A program made the position numbers and the translations under genes. Below the pieces are notes generated by a model. That model had not been told where the DNA came from and searched no databases. It saw only the letters and a program-made list of their open reading frames with translations. A stretch of DNA of 64,000 nt from Vombatus ursinus (Eukaryota; Chordata; Mammalia; Diprotodontia; Vombatidae), in assembly GCF_900497805.2 (NCBI RefSeq), contig NW_020940358.1:22356200-22420199 (forward strand), read 5' to 3'. Numbering within the stretch: position 1 is the first letter of the stretch; the number at the start of each line of letters is the position of its first letter. Below, in pieces: positions 10,605 to 20,215 of the stretch.

Positions 10605-10745
10605 CAAGCTCCTCTTTATGGATTAACTTTCCCCATTAAAATGTAAGTTCCTTAAGGTTAAGAACCTCTTTTTTATTTTTTTATTTACTTTTCCTGAGTT
10701 TAACTCAGTGCCTATTATGTAGTAAGTACTTAATAAATGCTATGT
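10605..10745 (+). repeat. L2 3' end
   Basis: 'cattaaaatgtaagttccttaagg', 'ctcagtgcctattatgtag' and 'acttaataaatgctatg' are the L2 terminus. Confidence 0.75.
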
Positions 10746-11084
10746 TTATGTACCTACCCATTTATCGGTCTGTCTCGGATGAGCAGCTCACATACACATA
10801 CTACTGGAGAAACTGCATCTCTACCATGACATAGGCTTGTCTTTGCAAAGACAGACAGCATTTGTTGCAGGAACAACACTCAAAGCCCTTCTGGTGGAGT
10901 GGACTTGCTCACACCCTGCTGGAATAACCTTCAAGGGCCCTGGGTCACTTCTATGCCATTATGAGGCATTCAAGTAGGACTTTGCAGAGGACCTTACCAA
11001 TAGGAAGGCCCTTACTGAAAGCTTGTTCAATTGATTTGAATTGAATTAATAGAAGTTTGCTCACTGATAGCTAACCAAAGGATC
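10746..11084. other. Unassigned
   Basis: Contains a short palindrome 'gtctttgcaaagac' near 10840 and no coding signal. The wording ('agcccttctggtggagtgg') feels repetitive, but I cannot name a family. Confidence 0.3.
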
Positions 11085-11290
11085 ATACTCACCACTGACT
11101 TTTATGTAGCACTTTTAAGTTTGCAAAGCATTATTTCATTTGAGCCTACAGTTATCATCTACATTTTACCGATAAGAAAATTGAGGTTTAGAGGAGTTAA
11201 GTAACTTGCTCATGGTAGCCCAGCTAGTAAATATCAGAAGTAGAATTTGAACCCAGGTTTTCTGTCTCCAAGTCTAATGTTCAGTAACCT
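11085..11290 (-). repeat. MIR/THER1-type SINE
   Basis: Antisense order: 'cacttttaagtttgcaaagc', 'accgataagaaaattgagg', 'cagctagtaaatatcagaag', 'tttgaacccaggttttctg'. Confidence 0.75.
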
Positions 11291-11544
11291 ATTTGCCAGA
11301 TCACAAGAACTACCTCCCTCTACTCCCCAACCCTCCTAGGGTGGGGACTGTCATCCAAAGAGACACCTCCAAATATTTCCTACATGAGTCGACCCACAGC
11401 AGTTGCTTAATTGCTTCTGCCTTAGTCCCAGATGTCCTACTGTCCACATCAACATGGCTTATTTGACTCCATTTCCTTCTCTCCTCCTTCTCTCTCCCTT
11501 CCCTCCAGTTCCCTTCCCAGTCTGACTTCACCCCTGAACTAATG

Positions 11545-11790
11545 AGTGAGTTTTAAATTGGAATGAACAAGTGACATTCCTATTCATTATTTAATCTGCT
11601 TTCAGATTTGAATGAACACTTTCAGGGATAATTAGCACACTGTTCCAAATTCATTTCTCGAAAGCCATCACAGGCAGCATGCACTGGAGGTAACGGTCCA
11701 ATTCAATATTTATGAAGCGACATTTTCACATGAATATGGAGCTTTGGCAATTATCAGAAGAAGTTGTTTCTGAAAGCCTTGTCCAGTGAA
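11545..11790. promoter_or_regulatory. Candidate conserved noncoding element (unverified)
   Basis: AT-rich, not recognisably repetitive, with a dense set of binding-site-like words: inverted GGAATG (11560) and CATTCC (11575), TAATTAGC (near 11628) and several ATTTA/TTTAAT blocks. It lies just left of the 91-bp duplication. This is inference from composition only; cross-species conservation would be needed to call it regulatory. Confidence 0.25.
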
Positions 11791-11962
11791 TACAAATATT
11801 CTTTATTTATTTTCACCATTCCAAATGAGAAATAAAAGACAGTGTTGTATGCACTATCATCCCACAGAGGCTCTTCTACAATACAAATATTGTTTATTTA
11901 TTTTCACCATTCCCACCAAGAAATAAAAGATAGCATTCTATGCACTATCATCCTACATAGGC
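11791..11962. repeat. Tandem duplication, period 91 bp
   Basis: Two 81-bp cores, 11791-11871 and 11882-11962, offset by 91 bp. Hand alignment without gaps gives 70 of 81 identical positions. Shared blocks include 'tttatttattttcaccattc', 'gaaataaaaga' and 'tatgcactatcatcc'. Not a known SINE or LINE. Confidence 0.9.
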
Positions 11963-12434
11963 CTAACTCTTGTGGTTTGCTTGGTTTGCTTATGATCCCC
12001 AATCACAAGGGAGAGCTGGGGAGATAACTGAGGAGGAAGGTTATCCCATTCATGGAAAGACCCTTTTTGAGAGGCTTACGAAGGATAAAGATGCTTCTCC
12101 ACACCTTTGCATCTAGAGGCTGGAATTCCCTGGCCCAGAGGCACAGTCACTTGGCCAGCCATATAATGAGCACATCTTCACTCTCTGAAATATACATAAT
12201 TAGAGATGTTCGTTCACCCCTTTAGCCTGGCATAAGACTGGGAAGGACACAGGAGGAACCAGCCAACAAGAACTGTCCAACCACATGTGGGATGGCTTCC
12301 CACGTGAGTTCATGAGCTTCCCCACCATGAAAAGTCTCCAGCGGCCACTTGCCGAGATACTACAGAGAGAAGTTATATATCAGGTATGCTTAGGGTTGGA
12401 TGAGTTCCCTCATTAGTCTAAGATCCTGTGACCC
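11963..12434. other. Unassigned
   Basis: Single-copy-looking sequence, no coding signal. Confidence 0.35.
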
Positions 12435-12665
12435 CATGACTTACAAGACCTCAGAATCATAGATTTGGCATGTGAAGATTCTAACCTTAGAAAATCACCT
12501 AGTAACCTTGGAAATGATTCAATTGTATCCCTTCGTTTTATAGAGGAGCAAACTGAGGCCAGTAAGGTGAGGTGACTTGCCTACCATCACATAGCTAGTA
12601 ACTCTCTATGTCAGGATTTTAACCCATGTCTCCCTGATGCTAAGTCCAGCAATGTGGCCACTACA
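12435..12665 (-). repeat. MIR-type SINE
   Basis: 'cagaatcatagatttgg', 'gaggagcaaactgaggcc', 'cacatagctagtaactc' and 'tggccactacaccatc' follow the antisense MIR order. Confidence 0.7.
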
Positions 12666-12704
12666 CCATCTAACACTTGCCAACGAAAGGGCATGATCTA
12701 GTGG

Positions 12705-13150
12705 TGATGATTTAGTGGTGTATTGGAAAGAGCATTGGACTGGGAACTTGAAGACATAAGTTTGAGCCCCACTTCTATCCTTTTTGGGCTATGGAACAGT
12801 ACAAGCATTTATGAAGCACCTACTGTGTATTCTACAAAGCATTGTGATAGGTTTGAGTGATACAAAGACAAAAAAGCAAGGGACTTCATTCTGCTGGAGA
12901 TATTATGTCATAGACAAATAAGCATGTACACAACAATTTGGGGAGGAAGGAATAAATACTAACAACTAAGAGGATCAGGATTCATTTAATTTTTCTGAGC
13001 ACCATTTTCTTTATTTAAATAAGAGTATAAAATTGGCATTACCTATGTTAGGACTGCTATAAGGAAAATTCCTTTTGTAAACCTTTAACTGCTACAAAAA
13101 ATATGAGTTATTGTTATAATATATTGCACATAATGGATGCTTAATAATTG
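12705..13150 (+). repeat. CORE-SINE split by an antisense L2 end
   Basis: The head is at 12705-12785 ('ggaaagagcattggactggg') and the body resumes at about 12985 ('gagcaccattttctttattt') and ends 'tgcttaataattgttgaatg'. Between them, about 12800-12960, is an antisense L2 terminus ('aagcacctactgtgtattc'). Confidence 0.6.
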
Positions 13151-13334
13151 TTGAATGAATAAATGAATGAAAAGGTTAAAATGTTACCTTCAGATATAAA
13201 TGCGTAGAGCAACCCCCCGGGGACACACTTTCCCAACCCTCACTTGCAGCATTGGCAGGTTGGCTTCCCTCAGGATCCTAGACAGGGGTTGTGGCTCCTA
13301 ATTCTGTTGCTCACAAGTCCCATTCTACTTAAGG

Positions 13335-13515
13335 GGTCATAGGATCATAGATCAAGAAGGAACTGCAAAGGTCAATGACCTCCTTCATTTTATAGACAAA
13401 GAAAACTGAGGCTGAAAAAAGGAAAGGTGACACAGGGAGTATGTGGCAGGGCTGAGATACAAACTCAGGTCCTGTGATTCCAAAGTCATTGCCCTTTCAC
13501 TGAGCTAGGCTTCCT
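13335..13515 (-). repeat. MIR-type SINE
   Basis: 'aaagaaaactgaggctg', 'gtggcagggctgagatac' and 'caaagtcattgccctttcac' in antisense MIR order. An L2 terminal scrap ('ctctttaaaggaagagatt') follows to about 13590. Confidence 0.65.
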
Positions 13516-13589
13516 CTCCTTCTAGGTGGCAAACTCTTTAAAGGAAGAGATTAAGTCATTTCCATCTTTGTATTTCCCTCAGCACAGGG

Positions 13590-14030
13590 TCCTAGGCACC
13601 TGCTGCTGTTCTGTCATGTCCTACTCTTCTTTTTTTTTTTTTCTAATTTTTTTTTTTTAGGCAATTGGGGTTAAGTGACTTGCCCAGGGTCACACAGCTA
13701 GTAAGTGTCAAATGTTTGGTCTGAGGCCGGATTTGAACTCAGGTCCTACTGACTTCAGGGACGGTGCTCTATCCACTGTGCCACCTAGCTGCCCCATGTC
13801 CTACTCTTCTTGACCCCAGTTGGGGTTTTCTTGGCAGAGATACTGGAGTGGTTTGCCTTTCCTTCTTCTGCCCATTTTGAAGATGAGGAACCTTGGCAAA
13901 CAGGGTTAAGTGACTTGCCCAGGGATCACATACCTAGTAAGTGTCTGAGGCTAGATTTGAACTCAAGAAAATGAAGCTTTCTGATTCCAAGCCCAGTGCT
14001 TTATCCACTGTGCCACCTAGCTACTCCCTT
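13590..14030 (-). repeat. SINE-B, split by SINE-A
   Basis: Antisense SINE-B: tail 'tgctgctgttctgtcatgtc', then after the interruption 'ggggttttcttggcag', 'tactggagtggtttgcc', 'gtgacttgcccagggatcac' and head 'tatccactgtgccacc'. The SINE-A within it gives a relative age: SINE-A activity was later. Confidence 0.9.
13632..13795 (-). repeat. SINE-A nested in SINE-B, 16-bp target duplication
   Basis: Antisense copy with a poly(T) tail at its left end. Direct repeat 'atgtcctactcttctt' at 13616-13631 and 13796-13811. Confidence 0.95.
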
Positions 14031-14283
14031 TGGCAGCTAGATGGTGCCTATTAGATAGAGTGCTGGACTTGAAGTCAGTAAGACCTAAATTTTAATCCTG
14101 TTTCAGACACTTACTAGCTGTATGACCCTGTTAAGAGTTAAATCTTCTTAATTTCCTTAGTCTCACTTTCCTCATCTGTAAAATGGGGATAAGGTCACCT
14201 CCCTCACAGGGTTATTGTGGGAATCAAATGAAATAACACTTATAAAGTACTTTGCAAACCTTAAAATTCTATATAAATGTTAA
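14031..14283 (+). repeat. CORE-SINE (THER1/MIR-like)
   Basis: Head 'ggcagctagatggtgcc', core 'ctcatctgtaaaatgggga', end 'cctcacagggttattgtggg' and 'actttgcaaaccttaaaa'. Near full length. Confidence 0.85.
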
Positions 14284-14487
14284 GAGGGTTCTTAACTTGG
14301 GATCCATAAATTTCAGAAGGTCCATGAACCTGGATGAGAAAAAAAATCTTTATTTTCACTAACCTCTAAGTAAAATTTATCATTTTGTTTAATTATGGAC
14401 TTAAGCAGCAAACCATGATTCTGAGAAGGGTTCCATCAGACTGGCAGGGGTTCAGAATGCATAAAAAGTTTTAGAACTTCAGTCTTA
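14284..14487 (-). mobile_element. hAT-like nonautonomous DNA element, copy 1
   Basis: Begins 'gggttcttaacttggg' and ends near 'agttttagaacttcag'. Its interior ('gagaagggttccatcagactggcagggg') is the reverse complement of the interior of the element at 18715-19170, so the two are copies of one family in opposite orientation. No ORF. hAT assignment rests on the CAGGGGTT-type terminus seen in copy 2. Confidence 0.6.
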
Positions 14488-14516
14488 TCGCCTCACATAG
14501 GGCCCTGATATGATCT

Positions 14517-14700
14517 TATAGTGGCTAGAGAAACGGCCTTAGAGCCAAGAAGATGTGGGTTCATCTCTACCACATACTGGCTCTGAAATGTACTGGCTGT
14601 GCAACTTTGGATAAGTCACTTATTCCCAGGACACTGTCTTAGAGACTTTAAGATTCAGAGAAGTCACCAGATTCAGAAGTTCCCCACCCAGAGTTCTTAT
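14517..14700 (+). repeat. MIR-type SINE
   Basis: 'gtggctagagaaacggcc', 'gtgggttcatctctacc' and 'actttggataagtcact' follow MIR order. Confidence 0.6.
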
Positions 14701-15335
14701 GCAGATGAAATCACGGGACATAAAAGGCTCTTAATAAGTATTTGTTTCATAATTCTTGACCTGAGGATCAACTTCCCTTCGAGACAGGAAGAACAAGGAT
14801 TATTAACACTGAAACTGAAGAGCTTGACCAGAGGAGATTAAACCTCACAGAAAGGGGCTCAGAGATCCTGAAGCTAACTACATTTGGAAAAATATTCTAG
14901 AAGAGAGACACTCTTGGAGAATAGCCCAAACTAGCTAGTGACATGGGCCAGTCAGCCCCCTTCAGACAACAAGGACTTTTGCTCATGACCTAGACTGCTA
15001 AGAACACACTGCTATGTGTTGTTCTGACAAGCACAAGATTGAAAAAAAAAATCTACAACATGGCCTGTTTCCCACTGCTGTTCAAGACACCCTCTAATTA
15101 CAGTCATCTAATTAAATGGTTCTGCAGCCATATACTTTCCACTGACAGGTCAAATTGTACCAGGAAAGGGACTTTTAAGAGCACAAAGTGTTTCTGGTGG
15201 TATCTTTTAAATCCCCATCTTTAATCATTCCTTTCTCTGAAAACCATCCAGATTTCATGTCAACCTGGGATAAATGTTTCAAATAAATAGTGATTCAGCT
15301 AAATGTCTGTTTTAGGATTGCTGGGGGGGAGGGGT
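14701..15335. other. Unassigned
   Basis: No gene. 'taattacag' and 'taattaaatgg' (around 15100) are homeodomain-like words in non-repetitive sequence, but nothing firmer. Confidence 0.35.
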
Positions 15336-15593
15336 AAACTACATTTGACAAACTGTAATGGAATATTACTATGTTATAAGAAACAATGAATATGTAGGAT
15401 ACAAGAAAGGCTGGCAAGACTTGTATGAAGTGATTTAAAATAAAGTAAACAGAACCAGCAAAGCAATATATGCAATCACTATAACAATATAAATGGAAAC
15501 AATAAAAAAAGAAACTGAATGTTCTGTAATTTTAATGATTAAAATTGTACCCAAAGAAGAGATGAGAAAATGTACCTCCCTCTACTCTTTGTG

Positions 15594-15709
15594 GAAGGAA
15601 GGAAGGAAGGAAGAAAGGAAGGAAGGAAGGAAGGAAGGAAGGAAGGAAGGAAGGAAGGAAGAAAGGAAGGAAGGAAGGAAGGAAGGAAGGAAGGAAGGAA
15701 GGAAGGAAG
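15594..15709. repeat. (GGAA)n microsatellite grown from a SINE tail
   Basis: About 116 bp of ggaa with two gaaa interruptions, directly abutting 'gcatttattaag', the 3' end of an antisense CORE-SINE. On the SINE's own strand this is a (TTCC)n tail, the same kind of tail seen on the copy at 755-1007. Confidence 0.9.
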
Positions 15710-15942
15710 CATTTATTAAGTACCTACTATATGCCAGGCACTTTATAAGTATCTCATTTGGTGCTCACAACAACCCTAGAGGGTAGGTGCTATTATTATG
15801 CCCATTTTATGAATGAGGGAACTGAGGCAAACAGAAGTTAAGTGACTTGCCTAAGATCACACAGCTAATAAGCTAATAATAATAGATTTGAACTCAGGCT
15901 TTCCAGAATCCAAGACTAATGCTGTATCCACTGAGCGACCAG
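15710..15942 (-). repeat. CORE-SINE (THER1-like)
   Basis: Antisense full order: 'ctactatatgccaggcac', 'ctcacaacaaccctag', 'gggaactgaggcaaac', 'cactgagcgacc'. 'gtggaag' occurs at both outer edges (15591 and about 15950), a likely short target duplication around SINE plus array. Confidence 0.85.
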
Positions 15943-16130
15943 AGGTGGAAGACTGTGAATAAGGAATATTGTATATACTGATAAAGTTGGTTGATAGTGT
16001 TGGTTAGTTTCACTGATCTGCTCTTTTGTTTGTCTTTCTTTTTATTTTTTTGGTACAAGGGATCCCTTGCTGGAAAGGGGGGTAGATGGGGACATATTCA
16101 GAAATGAAAGTGATATAAAAACAAAGTATA

Positions 16131-16992
16131 ATAAAATAGTATTATAGTACTAGAGTTTACTGTAGGAAGCCTGTATAATGAAAAGATGTATAGCAAGCTA
16201 ATTAATTTTGTCCTCATTTCAGATCAATCTAGGCCTTGAAGAAGAACAGCATTTCAGGATTCCTAGAAACTAAATACGTTTTCAAGTGTTCGTTTTGACA
16301 AGTTAGAAAAGCCGGTCTTTTTAGATGTGCTTGCCATGAGAAAGTCAAACACATAATAGAGATTTTAAAGGAAAGGAGTTTAAACACGGATCCTTGCCCC
16401 CAGGACTCTTGTCCTGCCAGGAACTGAGATACCATGCTGGAAATTCTGAGCCAGGAGGCCAAGAGATATCAGAACTCTTCAGTCAGAGATGTTCAAAGCT
16501 TCTCAGAATTAAAAGGCTATCCCAGCCAAAAGCCTCTTAGGACTATCCACAAAAATCAAACCAAAACCCAGGCTTCCAACAACCTCAAAACAGAGAAAGA
16601 ACAGCACTTGGAAGAGGTTTCCCATGACACCAGCGTCTTTTATGTCAGCCCTCACATTAATGGGTTTGAGACAGAGTGGCATGGCTGCCGAACATTGGAG
16701 GGATGAAGGGAGAGGGCCTATCTCTGAACCTGGAATTCAATCTAGGCCCTGTCCTATACACACCCTTTACCCTGGAGTGACTGATGCAGCTTACTCAGAA
16801 ATATTCATTTCTCTTAGGGTAATTAGCTTTTGTTGAAATAAGAAAATGGCAAATGATGGTGAGACAATAAGAAGAAGGAAAAGAACTGTTCACACTTAGA
16901 TAGTATTTTACAGCTTTCCTTGAAATAGCCCTATGGGATTGGTGGTTCATTCAACCACTGAGCAAAGATATGCTCCTTCAACATTTGTTTAA
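16131..16992. other. Unassigned
   Basis: Longest ORFs are about 90 codons and show no domain I know. Possibly single-copy. Confidence 0.35.
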
Positions 16993-17057
16993 CAGGGGTG
17001 GGGAGCCCTTGGCCTCAAGGCCACATGTGGCCTCGAGGTCACAGGTTCCCCAACCCT
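16993..17057. mobile_element. Minimal hAT element, hairpin type
   Basis: 65 bp. Left end 'caggggtggggagcc'; right end 'ggttccccaaccct' is its near reverse complement. The middle holds 'ggcctcaaggccacatgtggcc', itself self-complementary. The CAGGGGTGGGGA terminus is typical of hAT MITEs of the SPIN/OposCharlie type known in marsupials. Looks like an internally deleted copy. Confidence 0.6.
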
Positions 17058-17069
17058 ATAGATCCTTTC

Positions 17070-17250
17070 TGCGCTCAGAACACTGCTAAGCCCTGAGAGA
17101 TAAAAAGCTGTCCAGAGTTTAAATAAAGGTTGTCTCTGCCCTCATGAAGTATATAGCCTAGTTGGGGATAATACACAACATATCAGAGAGGTATAGAATA
17201 AAGTTCTCTGACTCCAAATCCAGTACTTTGTCCTTCTATCCCATCCAATA
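17070..17250 (-). repeat. L2 3' end and SINE head scraps
   Basis: 'ctgccctcatgaagtatatagcctag' is the antisense L2 terminus; 'ctccaaatccagtactttgtcc' resembles an antisense SINE head. Confidence 0.5.

Positions 17251-17252
<2 letters not shown>

Positions 17253-17281
<29 letters not shown>
17253..17281. repeat. Poly(A), 29 nt
   Basis: Uninterrupted A run followed by 'ccatttattaagcacc', an L2/CORE-SINE end in antisense. Confidence 0.9.
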
Positions 17282-17283
<2 letters not shown>

Positions 17284-17297
17284 ATTTATTAAGCACC

Positions 17298-17485
17298 TTT
17301 TGTTGTTGTTGAATTGTGTCTGACACTTCTTGACCCCATTTCGGGTTTTCTTGGCAAAGATACTGGAGTAGTTTGCCATTTCCTTCCCTAGTTCATTTTA
17401 TAGATGAGGAAACTGAGGCAAACAGTTAAGTGATTTGCCCAGGGTCTCTGAGGCCAGATTTGAACTCAGGAAATTGAGTCTTCCT
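17298..17485 (-). repeat. SINE-B, head truncated
   Basis: 'gttgttgttgaattgtgtctg', 'gggttttcttggcaaagatac', 'gatgaggaaactgaggc', 'tttgaactcagg'. Just beyond it (17484-17520) 'ggcaaaggtacagg.gcagtttgccatttcc' repeats an internal SINE-B block, suggesting a rearranged end. Confidence 0.85.
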
Positions 17486-17599
17486 GGCAAAGGTACAGGA
17501 GCAGTTTGCCATTTCCTTCCCAGCCATGGCTATTTGGTATCTCAGAATTTTGATTGCCTGGAGATTGCAATATTCCATAATTCACATTCACAAAGCCTG

Positions 17600-17830
17600 T
17601 CCAAGCGTTGAATAATGGCTAGAGAGCTGGTTGGAGTCAGGAAGACTGGGTTCAAGTCTGGCTTCTCGTGCAAGCTGGCTGTGTGACTCTGGGCAAGTCA
17701 TTTAATTTCTCAATGTCCTCAGCAACTCTCTAATGGCAGAGCAGGTGCCAGTCTGCCCTGGTAAAGGGAAGTCTCTTCAGCAGTAGTTTCACACCAGTGA
17801 AAGCATAGGTTTGGTCTAAATAATAACATA
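17600..17830 (+). repeat. SINE with 'gcataggtttggtct' tail (fourth tail type)
   Basis: Head 'gttggagtcaggaagactgggttcaagtc', then 'gtcctcagcaactctctaatggcagagcagg' and an end equivalent to that at 3836-3870. Shares the tRNA-like head with the other SINEs but not their tails. Confidence 0.65.
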
Positions 17831-17869
17831 ATAACAACAACAACATCAGAAGTAACGTTAGAGAGGTAC

Positions 17870-17965
17870 AATAATTATCCTGGGTCAAACAGCAAGAACT
17901 CAGACTTCAACTTGGGTCTTTTGACTTTAAACGTAGGCTTCTTTCTATTGTACCCTGGTGCTTCT
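17870..17965 (-). repeat. MIR fragment
   Basis: 'cctgggtcaaacagcaag' to 'tctattgtaccctggtg' follows the antisense MIR head. Confidence 0.5.
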
Positions 17966-18369
17966 AATCCGAGCAGGTGAAAGGAAGCTAACATTGAAAA
18001 GGGGAGGGGAGGGGCAGCCTCCAGAATAAAAAGGGAAAAGATATTGCAATACTCGGATTACTGTAGTTCTGATCTAGTGGGGAAAAGAGGCTGTAAAGGC
18101 TCACTCCTAGATCTGGGAGATTAACAGTCAGAGACCTTAGCCTAGAAACAGCAAAGTAAAGACGGGTATAATGAATTGACCGAGGAACTGTGAGCTTCTG
18201 AACTAGATGCTCCGACCAGAAACAGAGCAGAGAGAACTCATGATCTTTTGCCCCCAATGAAGGACCATACCTTTAAATTCACAGCTCCTTTTCTAAGAGC
18301 AAAATAACTTTCTAATAGAATGTGAGGACTGGAAGGAACCTCAGAAATCAGCTAGGCTGGGGATTCCAT
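17966..18369. other. Unassigned
   Basis: No recognised repeat or gene. Confidence 0.35.
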
Positions 18370-18712
18370 TATTTATTATTATTATTAAATTTTATTTTTC
18401 AGTTTCAAATTCTCTCCCTCCCCCACCCATGGAGAAGGCCAGAAATACAAAACCCATTTCCAATATGAAGTCATGCAAAACAAATTTCCTCATTAGCCAT
18501 GTTCCGGGAAGAAAAAACAAGTTAAGGAAAAAAACCTACTTCAATCAGCACTGAGTTCTCCATCTGGAGGTAGATAGCATTTTTCACCGTAAGTTCTTTG
18601 CAGCTGTGGTGGGTCACTGTGTTGATTCGAGTTACTAAGTCTTTCACAGTTGGTTGTCTTTACAATATTGCTGCTACTGTGTAAATTATTCTCCTGGTTC
18701 TGCTCACTTCGT
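18370..18712 (-). repeat. L1 3' UTR fragment
   Basis: 'aattttatttttcagtttcaaattctctccctc', 'acaaatttcctcattagcc' and 'aattattctcctggttctgctcac' are shared block for block with the antisense L1 at 50025-50660. Confidence 0.75.
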
Positions 18713-18714
18713 AG

Positions 18715-19170
18715 CCCAGGGATTCGTAACCTTTTTTTTTTTTTTAAATCATGGACCCCTTTGGCAGTCTGGTGAAGCGAAGGGACCTCTTTTCAGAGTA
18801 ATGTTTTTAAATGCATAAAATAAAATGCAGAGGATTACAAAGCAAATCAATCATATTGCAATAGTTGTTGTTCAGTGGTGTCCAACTCTTCATTTGGGGT
18901 TTTTTGGGCAAAGATACTGGAATTTTTTGCCATTTCCTTCTCCAGTTCATTTTACAAATGAGGCAAACTGAGGTAAATGACTTGGCCAGAGTCACACAGA
19001 TAAAATGTCTTAGGCCACATTTGAACTCAGGTCTTCCTAACTCCAGGCCAAGTGATCTATTCACTACACCACCTTGCTGCCCCCATTGCAATAGTTACCC
19101 CCCCAAATTTTTTTTTCATAACAAGTTCATGGACCTCAAATTAAAAATTTCTAATCTAATTCAACTCCTT
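18715..19170 (+). mobile_element. hAT-like nonautonomous DNA element, copy 2, split by SINE-B
   Basis: Starts 'cagggattcgtaacc', interior 'ggacccctttggcagtctgg' and 'aatgcataaaataaaatgc', and ends 'gttcatggacctcaaatt'. Same family as 14284-14487, opposite orientation. A SINE-B at 18867-19084 interrupts it. Confidence 0.65.
18867..19084 (-). repeat. SINE-B with 12-bp target duplication
   Basis: 'gttgttcagtggtgtcc' tail to 'ccaccttgctgccccc' head. Direct repeat 'attgcaatagtt' at 18855-18866 and 19085-19096. Confidence 0.95.
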
Positions 19171-19480
19171 CATTTTATTGGTGAAAAAAATAGCTGTTCG
19201 AGGAAGGATAAGTGTTTTTCCCAAGGTCATACAGTGAGTTAGTCGCAGAGCTAGCCCCGGATGCAGTGGAACTGATCTATATCTTGCCACTGGACCCAAA
19301 TGGCTCAGAAAGAGAGAGTGAGGCTGGTGACTTTGCATAGCCCTCCCTCACTTAAATCCAATTCACATGCAAGTCTTGATATCACCTTCCTGATGTCATT
19401 GGTCCTCTTTTAGAATGAAGGACAAACAGCAGCAGAGCTAGCACTAAAATGCCATCTCTTGTCTCTCAGATGAGAATTAA
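19171..19480 (-). repeat. MIR-type SINE, split by SINE-C
   Basis: Left part 'aactccttcattttattgg' to 'gcagagctagc'; right part 'actaaaatgccatctcttg'. Confidence 0.6.
19256..19431 (+). repeat. SINE-C, 5'-truncated, 11-bp target duplication
   Basis: 'cttgccactggacccaaatgg', 'gagagagtgaggctgg', 'cacttaaatccaattcac' and tail 'ggtcctcttttagaatgaag'. Flanked by 'gcagagctagc' at 19245-19255 and 19432-19442. The tail matches the RTE end at 61965-62005. Confidence 0.9.
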
Positions 19481-19974
19481 GCTTTGCCACACCAACTGAC
19501 AAAAGAAAGGCCCGGGGAATCAAGTCAAATCACAAACTCAAGGTCGCCCAGTGAGTCAGCAACAGTCTCCAAAAAAAGAAACCAATTCTTCTACCACTTA
19601 ACTGTCACAACCAGACCAGCCTCCCCTTTCATTAGGATAATTTAAATTAAACTACTTAGAGTAACTAAACATTAGCAGAAAGGAAGTACTCAGAAGAAAA
19701 ATCCAATTTTCAGCTATTCTGTCAGAAGGGGAGGTCATATCCCCTGCTGTCTCCCCTGATCACAATCTAAGCATGTATTTTAACTAGATGTTCAGTATAT
19801 GGAGGGTGTATGCAACATCACTATTGTTTCTCTGCTTAAAAATATGAAAACTTTGTGTCAAGTTCCAAGTAATCTGCTGGGGGTTTGGGTAAGAGCACAG
19901 AGAAGGAAATAAGATTTATCTGTACAATGATGAAGTTGGTTGGGCAAGGTAAACTGTAAGGAGCCTTCTGCTGC
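19481..19974. other. Unassigned
   Basis: No recognised repeat or gene. Confidence 0.35.
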
Positions 19975-20215
19975 TGACATTTCATGCTCTATGTTCTAAT
20001 AAGTCTTCTATCTTTGCCATTCTGTGTTATATGTTCATAGTTCTCTCCCAATTCTACCATTCTGTGTTCTATGGTCTAGGTTATCTTATAGTTCGGACAG
20101 TCTTCTTTCTATGTTCTAAGGCTTCCTTCCAGCTCTAGGATTTCTATGTTCTATATTCTAAGGTCATTTTTTGATTCTACCTTCTGTGTTCTATAATCCA
20201 CAAATGTAAAATCTC
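19975..20215. repeat. Degenerate minisatellite, unit 'ttctgtgttctatgttcta'
   Basis: About seven imperfect units built on 'attctgtgttctatg' and 'ttctaaggtc' with variable spacers. The unit resembles the 3' end of MIR3-type SINEs ('cagctctgacattctgtg'), so it probably arose by local amplification of such an end. Confidence 0.75.

Larger units (their letters stand above)
15336..16130 (+). repeat. L1 LINE 3' end, split by a SINE and its expanded tail
   Basis: Left part: 'ctgtaatggaatattactatg', 'ataagaaacaatgaat', 'aaaataaagtaaacagaacc' (end of ORF2). Right part, from about 15945: 'agaggtggaagactg', 'gttggttagtttcactg', 'tacaagggatccctt' (3' UTR). An antisense CORE-SINE plus a GGAA array (15594-15942) sits between them. 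Confidence 0.8.

Noticed and set aside
15594-15709. Regular direct repeats as a CRISPR array
   Set aside because: Tetranucleotide microsatellite without spacers, in a vertebrate genome.
15493-15786. 97-codon ORF with a KEGR repeat
   Set aside because: Translation of the (GGAA)n array.
18865-19242. 125-codon plus-strand ORF
   Set aside because: Runs through an antisense SINE-B; similar frames recur in other SINE-B copies (4327, 28561, 41144).
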